DNA of 64,000 nt, from NCBI GenBank assembly GCA_916700875.1, contig CAKAKS010000062.1, positions 10,585,960 to 10,649,959 of the forward strand. The letters run 5' to 3'. The notes below the pieces were generated by a model that worked only from the letters and a program-made list of their open reading frames with translations, was not told the origin of the DNA and made no database searches. This stretch comes from Sebastes aleutianus. Taxonomy: Eukaryota > Chordata > Actinopteri > Perciformes > Sebastidae. Every line of letters starts with the position of its first letter. Within the stretch, counting starts at the first letter, position 1. A program made the position numbers and the translations under genes. Of this stretch, positions 61,901 through 64,000 are shown piece by piece.

Positions 61901-63461
61901 TGCTTATTTAGCCTCCTTCTCGACAAGCTAGTATGGTTGGTACCAATGTATTCCTTAGGTTTTGTAGTTTCAATTGATACTAGTAGATTCTAGCTTTAAA
62001 ACTGAGCCCGCTACCTACCACCTCTTAAAAATCGGCAGCCTGTCTAATTTTTTAGAGTTTAATTAAAAATCGCACGCTGCGTTAATGCGTTAAAGAAATT
62101 TGTGATATTAAAACGAATTTGCGTCAGTTAACGCATTATTATTGCTTTACCTTTGACAACCTTACAAAATACACTTTGACAGCTGAGGCAAGTAGTCTGC
62201 CTCATTTTTAAATATTCTATTTTATTTCCTGTTCAGTGAATCAATCTAACAATGTGAAGAAAAATCCTCAAGACGTATTAGGTGAGAGCGGTTGATCTAC
62301 AAGCACTGCAACATTAAGGTGTCAAGGTTTCATCGAGATGAAGGTGTTCAATGTGTTGTTTTTCCTGTGCTCAGCGACAGAGAACAGCATGTATTGGAGC
62401 TCGAGTTCTGTACAGTTTAATATGGAAACCATTAATGTGGAGGCCACGGTTTACTCAAAGCTTGACAGCTCATACTCATCTTTTGATGCAAAATCCATAT
62501 TCTGCTGTACATGATTCAGCAGCATTGAATATTCATTACAACTCACCCCTTTTTCTAAAGCTACAGAACAAATAACATTTTCTCAAAATAATGTATTTCT
62601 ATTTAGTTCAAAGAACATTACGTATGCACTTTATGTTGACTATGAATATGTATAAGCAGTACAGGGGACTTCCTGCTGTGACTGAGGGCTCTGCCTCAGC
62701 GGGGTTTTAAAAGCAGTCTCACATGTTTGTTGTGAACAAAATTGTTTTCAAAAGTGCAAACTTTTTAACTTGTGTTTGTGTGCTCAACTCAAAGAAAGTA
62801 CTTTGGCTTTCTTCAATCTTTCTTTACCAACCTACTCAAGCCTCCTTTGAACTGCATCAGCAAGGCGCTCTCCTCCTGCCAAAGCTTCTCTTCCCTCTAC
62901 ATCCACCATCCTGCACTCCTCCACTTCATCTGTCGATATCCGGATCTAGCAGAGAAATTTGGGCCCCTGGTCCTGGAGCTTTGGTTGACCAAGCAAGCAC
63001 AGCACACAGAGGCAGAGCAGACCATGGTAAGGGAACAGTTGTTTCATATTTATCTCAGGCTCACATGCATTCGTCAATAAATAAAGATACATTAGAGTGT
63101 GTTTTTAAATTGATGAAAATGGTTGGATTTCATTCCTGGGTACAGGCAGACACACAGGAGAAGGGAGAGAAGAGAGAAAGCAGTGATCAGGAGCCAGACA
63201 CAGAAACTATGGAGCTACTGACTCTGATAGAGAAGTACCCAGCTGTCATACTGATCCTCCTGGTGAGAACCAGAGACCCCAAACAGGAGCTTGGATTTTA
63301 GTTGGCCACATTAAATGCTGCCTGCTGTCTCATAGTTTGTGGAAAACACACATATTTGTCTTTAACCTGCATTTAGTACCTGGTTAGCTTTAATGTGTTT
63401 GGACAATACTGGTACACAAAGATATTCTAAATCAATCTGTTTTAATGCGTGTGTCTGTCTT

Positions 63462-63510
<49 letters not shown>

Positions 63511-63710
63511 GTGATTACAGGACATGGTTTGCACCAGGGAGGTCCCCCTGGCAGAGCGAGCCCTGGCGGTGCTGGAAGTTCTTTTGCGTGGTCAAAGACA
63601 CTACGAGGCTGACTTGTGTGCCGATCTTAGGCCGGCCCTACTGCAGGCGTTACAGAGGCACAGTGTGGAGAACATGAGCCATGGGCTCGGACAGGGACAC
63701 ACTGCACAAG
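20529..63710 (+). CDS. mei1: MEI1-like gene, 22 coding exons (3' end off window)
   Basis: Twenty-two exons join in frame to about 921 codons; human MEI1 is about 1270 residues, so roughly a quarter should lie past the right edge. The product is almost all Leu-rich helices of ARM/HEAT type with no signal peptide or transmembrane segment. MEI1 is a nuclear germ-cell protein needed for SPO11-dependent meiotic double-strand breaks and is related to plant PRD1. The call rests on the helical-repeat character, exon number and remembered family features such as the RFVLDEIHKQ region; no search was possible. Many introns are loaded with transposons and microsatellites. Phases agree throughout with exon 16 ending at 53385. 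Confidence 0.82.
21775..21898 (+). CDS. mei1: MEI1 coding exon 2
   Basis: Acceptor GTACAG; donor CTGG|GTGAGA. Phase 0 in, 1 out. Encodes SVRKSFALSGISGVLKCSPG, then a helix ending HFTASLL. Confidence 0.82.
23463..24375. repeat. Element with ~160-bp inverted ends and palindromic core
   Basis: Left arm 23463-23623 and right arm 24212-24375 match in reverse with few differences. The inner ends carry CCGACGGTCAGCCGTCGG and CCGACGGCCGACCGTCGG, each nearly its own reverse complement. A further match, GGAATACTCGTACATGG near 23386 and its reverse near 24380-24405, suggests the arms once were longer. In MEI1 intron 2. Confidence 0.75.
24510..24560 (+). CDS. mei1: MEI1 coding exon 3 (51 bp)
   Basis: Acceptor TCCTTAG; donor CAAG|GTGAGG. 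Phase 1 in and out. Encodes MLHTMEDPATLEKVDQ. Short, but with good sites and phases that match both neighbours. Confidence 0.75.
25386..25920. mobile_element. Dispersed fish repeat in MEI1 intron 3
   Basis: Contains GCCAGCAGGGGGCGACTCC, AAGATGGTGGATGCC and ends ACTACGTCCACTTATATACA followed by GTCTATG, phrases of a common fish interspersed repeat. No ORF of note. Confidence 0.55.
26240..26313 (+). CDS. mei1: MEI1 coding exon 4
   Basis: Acceptor GTGCCAG in a GT-rich tract; donor CAG|GTGAGT. Phase 1 in, 0 out. Encodes LVQLLLELQCELSYRFVLDE and IHKQ. Confidence 0.83.
26979..27084 (+). CDS. mei1: MEI1 coding exon 5
   Basis: Acceptor CTGTCCAG; donor TATG|GTGAGA. Phase 0 in, 1 out. Encodes LSDQLCVKGFQPTFNFLGNL and VEAVPSVAHSLVTQY, a HEAT-like helix pair. 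Confidence 0.84.
27229..27634. mobile_element. hAT-like MITE in MEI1 intron 5
   Basis: A 406-bp element beginning AGGGCTGACCCGAATG and ending ATTCGGGAAAGCCCAAG, with TTCGAAG motifs at both ends. A perfect 8-bp duplication, TTAGAGGC, lies at 27221-27228 and 27635-27642. Confidence 0.83.
28282..29030. repeat. Probable worn DNA-transposon remnant
   Basis: Begins GGGTGGACGATATGGCCAAA then TATCACAATATC, a start type seen in fish hAT-like repeats. I could not find a matching right end, so the limit is approximate. In MEI1 intron 5. Confidence 0.4.
31375..31403. repeat. Short perfect hairpin, 13-bp stem
   Basis: TGGTTATCTTACT and AGTAAGATAACCA pair exactly around a 3-nt loop; AAGATAACCATG repeats once more just after. 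No U-run follows and it lies in an intron, so not a terminator. Confidence 0.55.
32499..33275. mobile_element. TTAA-flanked element with long inverted ends
   Basis: TTAA at 32495-32498 and 33276-33279. Inverted ends of about 65-75 bp: the left begins AGGGTAACTTAGGTATTTTT, the right ends ACCAAAGTTACCT, and both contain CTAATGGGGACAAC or its reverse. A tRNA-derived SINE lies inside. In MEI1 intron 5. Confidence 0.8.
32870..33034 (-). mobile_element. tRNA-derived SINE (minus strand)
   Basis: Read on the minus strand it has an A-box-like CAGCTCACCTGGTAGAG, a B-box-like GGGTTCAAATCTGACC, and then GGCCCTTTGCTGCATGTCAA, which is common in fish tRNA SINEs. It sits inside the TTAA element at 32499-33275. 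Confidence 0.65.
33555..33770. repeat. Fragment related to the 51859-52525 element
   Basis: Segment containing GGCTAAATACCAACAAATAT and GGATTGAAGCAGAATATTTC matches 52136-52275 in reverse. No ends or target duplication kept. It stops near a (GA)n microsatellite. Confidence 0.6.
33808..33864. repeat. (GA)n microsatellite
   Basis: Pure GA run in MEI1 intron 5, next to the repeat fragment at 33555-33770. Confidence 0.92.
34565..34774 (+). CDS. mei1: MEI1 coding exon 6 (largest)
   Basis: Acceptor TCAACCAG; donor GTTG|GTGAGA. Phase 1 in and out, 69 full codons. Encodes several Leu/Ala-rich helices (HLCSAMLYPDEALKASALYV; VCILLLQTLANASSPQLI). Confidence 0.86.
36183..36288. repeat. Perfect 17-bp hairpin with longer weak arms
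   Basis: CCGCACACTGTAGCTCC at 36200-36216 and its exact reverse complement at 36254-36270, flanked by AT-rich arms that also partly pair (AAATATAAGTAAAGG and CCTATATTTATATTTAC). Probably a small folded-back repeat. In MEI1 intron 6. Confidence 0.65.
36535..36900. repeat. Inverted repeat with GCTAGCTA arms
   Basis: AGCATGGTGGAATTAGAAAG and CTAGCTAACTAGC on the left are mirrored on the right by TAGCTAGCTATCTAGC and TAATTCCACCATGCT. An inner pair, CATCGGACCTTTCC and GGAAGGTCCGATG, nests inside. In MEI1 intron 6. Confidence 0.6.
37418..37584 (+). CDS. mei1: MEI1 coding exon 7, polar insert and weak donor
   Basis: Acceptor GTGTTAG. Encodes LLWLLVQLGEAVSVLMNSPG, then an Asn/Gln/His-rich polar stretch. 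The end at AAG|GTCTCT gives phase 0, which matches exon 8, but GTCTCT is a poor donor. Without splicing the frame stays open 26 more codons to a stop at 37659. Confidence 0.72.
38562..39060 (-). mobile_element. LINE-like 3' region (minus strand)
   Basis: On the minus strand it ends CCCCTGGGGATCAATAAAGT GTTTCTGATTC, a LINE-type tail. The AT-rich body with TAAATAAGAATAT repeats looks like a LINE 3' untranslated part. No coding piece left. In MEI1 intron 7. Confidence 0.55.
39786..39900 (+). CDS. mei1: MEI1 coding exon 8
   Basis: Acceptor TTTTCCAG; donor CCTG|GTGAAA. Phase 0 in, 1 out. Encodes LLMSGDETLQATSARCIAFV and ends PPFIKADVP. Confidence 0.84.
40380..40499 (+). CDS. mei1: MEI1 coding exon 9
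   Basis: Acceptor TCTTACAG; donor TATG|GTGAGA. Phase 1 in and out. Encodes FLFDRLASSTSEVLLWSAYS and a helix ending HSVY. Confidence 0.85.
41348..41545. mobile_element. MITE with TTATTACACGGC ends (copy 1)
   Basis: Begins TTTATTACACGGCGTTG and reaches AGCTGTGTAATAAGCGGG, with inside motifs AGACCGTTGCAATG and GGACTCTGGCGGACC. An inverted copy lies at 50950-51163. In MEI1 intron 9. The next 150 bp contain another small inverted repeat (AGGTCATTGTTGTG and CACAACAATGACC). Confidence 0.68.
42044..42143 (+). CDS. mei1: MEI1 coding exon 10
   Basis: Acceptor GTGTGTTAG preceded by a (GT)-rich tract; donor AAAG|GTGAGA. Phase 1 in, 2 out. Encodes IESLVRSLKETLQLTNLDVP and a Leu-rich helix (LLLLTEILE). 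Confidence 0.85.
42465..42880. repeat. Dispersed repeat in MEI1 intron 10
   Basis: The stretch GGCAGGGTTGGTAAAGATTT followed by TCTCATTACATTCTGACAGC resembles an interspersed fish repeat. No ends resolved. Tentative. Confidence 0.35.
44348..44482 (+). CDS. mei1: MEI1 coding exon 11
   Basis: Acceptor GTGTACAG after a GT-rich tract; donor TTCAG|GTATAC. Phase 2 in and out. Encodes QPPSERLFPSGSGFVAVSEA and an Ala/Ser-rich helix. Confidence 0.82.
44786..44810. repeat. (AC)n microsatellite
   Basis: Pure AC run in MEI1 intron 11, 75 bp before the hAT-like element copy 1. Confidence 0.9.
44885..45679. mobile_element. hAT-like element, family with AGGGCTGTCAA ends (copy 1)
   Basis: A 795-bp element in MEI1 intron 11. 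Ends are TAGGGCTGTCAAAGTTAACG and TTAATCGATTGACAGCCCTT; flanks GTAATTTA (44877-44884) and GTGATTTA (45680-45687) look like an 8-bp duplication with one change. A second copy lies at 61399-62165 in the opposite direction. Confidence 0.75.
45729..45843 (+). CDS. mei1: MEI1 coding exon 12
   Basis: Acceptor TTCTCCAG; donor TCT|GTGAGT. Phase 2 in, 0 out. Encodes QYGKIEGLIEAITNRFFELA, then a Pro/Ser/Arg tail. Confidence 0.84.
45844..46789 (+). other. MEI1 intron 12, before the hAT element
   Basis: Moderately AT-rich, with a stretch at 46360-46740 (GATTGGATGAACCATCTGTC, TGCTAACCTCCTCA-like phrases) that may be an old repeat. Nothing coding. Confidence 0.3.
46960..47142 (+). pseudogene. hAT transposase remnant, BED zinc-finger part
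   Basis: A 60-codon frame with an aromatic start (VWQYF), a C-x2-C pair in AICNVCD, and a His in NLIQHLKN: the BED finger pattern that binds DNA in ZBED/hAT transposases. The second His of the usual pair is not evident. It ends at a stop; the rest of the transposase is in other frames. Confidence 0.75.
47561..47875 (+). pseudogene. hAT transposase remnant, central part
   Basis: A frame containing GCIPHKLQLVYKGLLSS and ARKIVGHFKHSPQAYAHLRN resembles the ZBED/hAT catalytic-core region, where 'CxxHxLQL' and 'VGHFKHS' are typical. A stop follows at 47753-47755, after which a similar segment (AKRLQQDVQVRWNNTHCMKQ) continues briefly. This marks the element as a pseudogene. Confidence 0.75.
48949..49040 (+). 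CDS. mei1: MEI1 coding exon 13
   Basis: Acceptor ATCCTCCAG; donor TGCAG|GTCAGC. Phase 0 in, 2 out. Encodes a Lys/Ser/Thr-rich start and KFLLQALVCFQAAC. It lies just 172 bp after the hAT transposon remnant. Confidence 0.82.
49510..49657 (+). CDS. mei1: MEI1 coding exon 14
   Basis: Acceptor CATCCAAG (AAG) after a GT-rich stretch; donor ATT|GTGAGA. Phase 2 in, 0 out. Encodes a polar linker and LESLCQCLLRCCDFVWIPTV, a Cys-rich helix. A long (AC)n tract begins 14 nt after the donor. Confidence 0.83.
49672..49726. repeat. (AC)n microsatellite at the 5' end of MEI1 intron 14
   Basis: Fifty-five bases of AC with one AG step, starting 14 nt after the donor of exon 14. Confidence 0.93.
50097..50190. 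repeat. (GT)n microsatellite at the 3' end of MEI1 intron 14
   Basis: A pure GT run at 50097-50152 is followed by TTGTGTTTGTG and more GT up to the acceptor. It takes the place of the polypyrimidine tract. Confidence 0.93.
50193..50304 (+). CDS. mei1: MEI1 coding exon 15
   Basis: Its acceptor, TAG at 50190-50192, is preceded by a (GT)-rich tract instead of a pyrimidine tract. Donor CTAG|GTGAGT. Phase 0 in, 1 out. Encodes MCEHAPNPQILQYFYSILSS and PSLMPVFANKL. Confidence 0.83.
50808..50949. mobile_element. Short fish repeat (GTGTAGGATCTGGCGG type)
   Basis: The stretch TTTAAAGGAACAGAGTGTAG, then GGCGGTATCTAGCGTTGAGG and TTGCAGATTACAACCTC, resembles a dispersed repeat I know from fish genomes. 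The right limit is unclear because the next MITE follows directly. Confidence 0.5.
50950..51163. mobile_element. MITE with TTATTACACGGC ends (copy 2, inverted)
   Basis: Reverse-oriented relative of 41348-41545: GCTTATTACACGGCTACTTA, GGTCCGCCAGAGTCCGACAT, then AGCTGTGTAATAATATGG. In MEI1 intron 15. Confidence 0.68.
51859..52525. mobile_element. hAT-like element in MEI1 intron 15
   Basis: A 667-bp element starting TAGGGCTGTACTGAAG and ending CACTGTACAGCTCTA, with GAAGCTTC motifs near both ends. Flanks CTAACAGT (51851-51858) and CTAATAGT (52526-52533) form an 8-bp duplication with one change. Part of it (about 52136-52275) is similar to 33603-33760 in the reverse direction. Confidence 0.75.
52873..52938. 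repeat. (CT)n microsatellite
   Basis: Pure CT run in MEI1 intron 15. Confidence 0.92.
53318..53385 (+). CDS. mei1: MEI1 coding exon 16 (downstream donor chosen)
   Basis: Acceptor CCCTCCAG. Encodes SSGFYRLPLEHKGLLCAGNR then YS. Two donors stand 7 nt apart: AACAG|GTACAG (end 53378) and CAGT|GTAACA (end 53385). Only the second gives phase 0, which lets exon 17 be read in the frame that joins exon 18. Confidence 0.68.
53898..54617. mobile_element. Fish MITE with CAGTGGTG ends in MEI1 intron 16
   Basis: A 720-bp element starting CAGTGGTGTAAAGTTACT and ending TACTTTCTCCACCACTG, with an 8-bp flank GTGCTCTG/GTGTTCTG (one change). Rich in AGTACTTTTACTT motifs. Around 54125-54230 it holds a fragment resembling the 16163-16492 family, probably a nested insertion. 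Confidence 0.8.
54793..54850 (+). CDS. mei1: MEI1 coding exon 17
   Basis: Acceptor TTCTACAG; donor CGTG|GTATGC. In phase 0 it reads KLSMCLLFQSDPASGACQR and leaves in phase 1, matching exon 18. The other frame, forced by the upstream exon-16 donor, would leave phase 0 and break the join. It lies 175 bp after a MITE. Confidence 0.65.
54858..54880. repeat. (AC)n tract after MEI1 exon 17 donor
   Basis: AC run beginning about 8 nt after the exon 17 donor. The matching 3' end of this intron (before 59585) is pyrimidine-rich, not GT-rich. Confidence 0.85.
55199..56764. mobile_element. DNA element with AAGTTACTACAAGGAAC inverted ends
   Basis: The left end AAGTTACTACAAGGAACTTT and the right end GAAAGTTCCTTGTAGTAACT are inverted. 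No clear target duplication. The 1.57-kb body has no recognisable transposase; an 89-codon frame on the minus strand at 55360-55629 looks like chance. In MEI1 intron 17. Confidence 0.68.
57000..59584 (+). other. MEI1 intron 17, pyrimidine-rich part
   Basis: From about 57740 to 59180 the plus strand is strongly C+T-rich, giving long open frames (such as 216 codons at 58547-59197) with no domain. Holds the candidate extra exon at 58644. Confidence 0.45.
58644..58690 (+). other. Possible extra MEI1 exon between exons 17 and 18
   Basis: An excellent acceptor (CTCTTTTTCTCCAG) precedes a helix-like reading DLQEAALHSTMFYIQ in phase 1, which fits exon 17. Possible ends are CAGT|GTCATG (phase 1, fits exon 18) or ATG|GTCCTC (phase 0, does not fit). 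Both donors are weak and the area is a long pyrimidine-rich stretch, so this is only a candidate. Confidence 0.2.
59585..59765 (+). CDS. mei1: MEI1 coding exon 18
   Basis: Acceptor TCCCCCAG; donor GACAG|GTAATA. Phase 1 in, 2 out. Encodes VEEVENLLLYNLPSLCYRLS, DWPSLLHEEPVLQLCEYKGP and QYCLVIMLHLALQQGD. Confidence 0.86.
61104..61254 (+). CDS. mei1: MEI1 coding exon 19
   Basis: Acceptor GATCCAG after a short (GT)n tract; donor GGG|GTAACT. Phase 2 in, 0 out. Encodes LLPDQTVFSSVLWLLHSVHA and a helix ending LAVTQDKSPNLDG. Confidence 0.84.
61399..62165. mobile_element. hAT-like element, same family (copy 2, inverted)
   Basis: In MEI1 intron 19, reverse-oriented to the copy at 44885-45679. The ends are worn (AGGGCTTTCAATCAATAG and CCTTTGACAACCTTA) and I found no clear target duplication. 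The inner part is highly similar to copy 1, including a segment that reads CPETLTGTAFSIKKYAQI in both. Confidence 0.72.
62841..63026 (+). CDS. mei1: MEI1 coding exon 20
   Basis: Acceptor CTACTCAAG (AAG type) after a pyrimidine-rich stretch; donor ATG|GTAAGG. Phase 0 in and out, 62 codons. Encodes PPLNCISKALSSCQSFSSLY and KFGPLVLELWLTKQAQ. The start is less certain than the end because the frame is open further upstream. Confidence 0.78.
63146..63262 (+). CDS. mei1: MEI1 coding exon 21
   Basis: Acceptor GGTACAG; donor CTG|GTGAGA. Phase 0 in and out. A charged Glu/Lys/Asp-rich linker followed by TMELLTLIEKYPAVILILL. Confidence 0.82.
63453..63511. repeat. (CTGT)n tetranucleotide tract next to exon 22 acceptor
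   Basis: About 13 CTGT units end roughly 10 nt before the exon 22 acceptor and form most of its pyrimidine-rich tract. Confidence 0.9.
63521..63710 (+). CDS. mei1: MEI1 coding exon 22 (last seen in the window)
   Basis: Acceptor GATTACAG, with a (CTGT)n tract ending about 10 nt upstream; donor CAAG|GTAAGA. Phase 0 in, 1 out, 63 codons. Encodes MVCTREVPLAERALAVLEVL and ADLRPALLQALQRHSVE. The gene continues off the right edge. Confidence 0.84.
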
Positions 63711-64000
63711 GTAAGAGACATAAAACACACACAATATATAGATTTATAGAAGTATTATAGAAATACCTGTTGCATCCCCAAAGGAAAACAATTTTTGAAG
63801 CAAAAATCTGTGCAGAGTTCAACTACCCCATTGCTCAAGTTTATTGAAATGGATGAGATGAGATGTACCGTAATCTCATATCTCGTAAAAAGAAAAAATA
63901 CTACAAAGACAAATACACTGTAGTGTTACAATTTAATAATTTGTTGAATTTCAAAATCAGTCAGACGATGTTTTTATCGGGAAAGCTTCATGGTGAGGTG

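Noticed and set aside
63453..63511. CRISPR-like array
   Set aside because: Simple tandem CTGT repeat without spacers; the genome is eukaryotic.

Overview
This is a window of a vertebrate nuclear genome, almost certainly a ray-finned (teleost) fish. Short exons of 50-300 bp with GT-AG borders are spread over long introns. The non-coding DNA is full of dinucleotide microsatellites and short non-autonomous DNA transposons of types common in fish: hAT-like elements with 8-bp target duplications and TTAA-flanked piggyBac-like elements. Nothing bacterial, viral or plasmid-like is present.

The window holds two protein-coding genes arranged head to head, both cut by the window edges. On the minus strand, about 1.2-17.2 kb, lies an ANKFN1-type gene (ankyrin repeat and fibronectin type III domain protein; Nmf9 in mouse, wide awake in Drosophila). 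I placed 16 coding exons and one 5' untranslated exon; they give about 800 codons in frame, and the 3' end lies off the left edge. On the plus strand, about 20.2-63.7 kb, lies a MEI1 gene (meiotic double-strand-break formation protein 1). I placed 22 coding exons giving about 921 codons; the 3' end lies off the right edge. Splice phases were checked by hand and agree at every junction once one donor (exon 16) is set to the downstream GT.

Region by region: 1-1170, an interrupted TTAA-type element just beyond the last ANKFN1 exon seen; 1171-14300, ANKFN1 coding exons, with introns carrying several TTAA elements, a long inverted repeat and a 1.7-kb composite element; 14301-17021, ANKFN1 first intron with a clean hAT-like element; 17022-20230, the intergenic region with (TC)n and AT-rich tracts and a LINE-like 3' tail; 20046-20338, two near-perfect palindromes followed by a likely MEI1 first exon with a small upstream ORF; 20529-63710, MEI1 with large repeat-rich introns, including a decayed BED-finger hAT transposon with a perfect 8-bp target duplication.

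The two genes are not known to work together. ANKFN1 acts in neural and vestibular function; MEI1 is needed for SPO11-dependent breaks in meiosis. The most interesting signal is MEI1 intron 14. It starts with a 55-nt (AC)n tract just after the donor and ends with a ~94-nt (GT)-rich tract that runs straight into the acceptor, with no ordinary polypyrimidine tract. This is the layout of introns in which paired AC/GU repeats bridge the splice sites.
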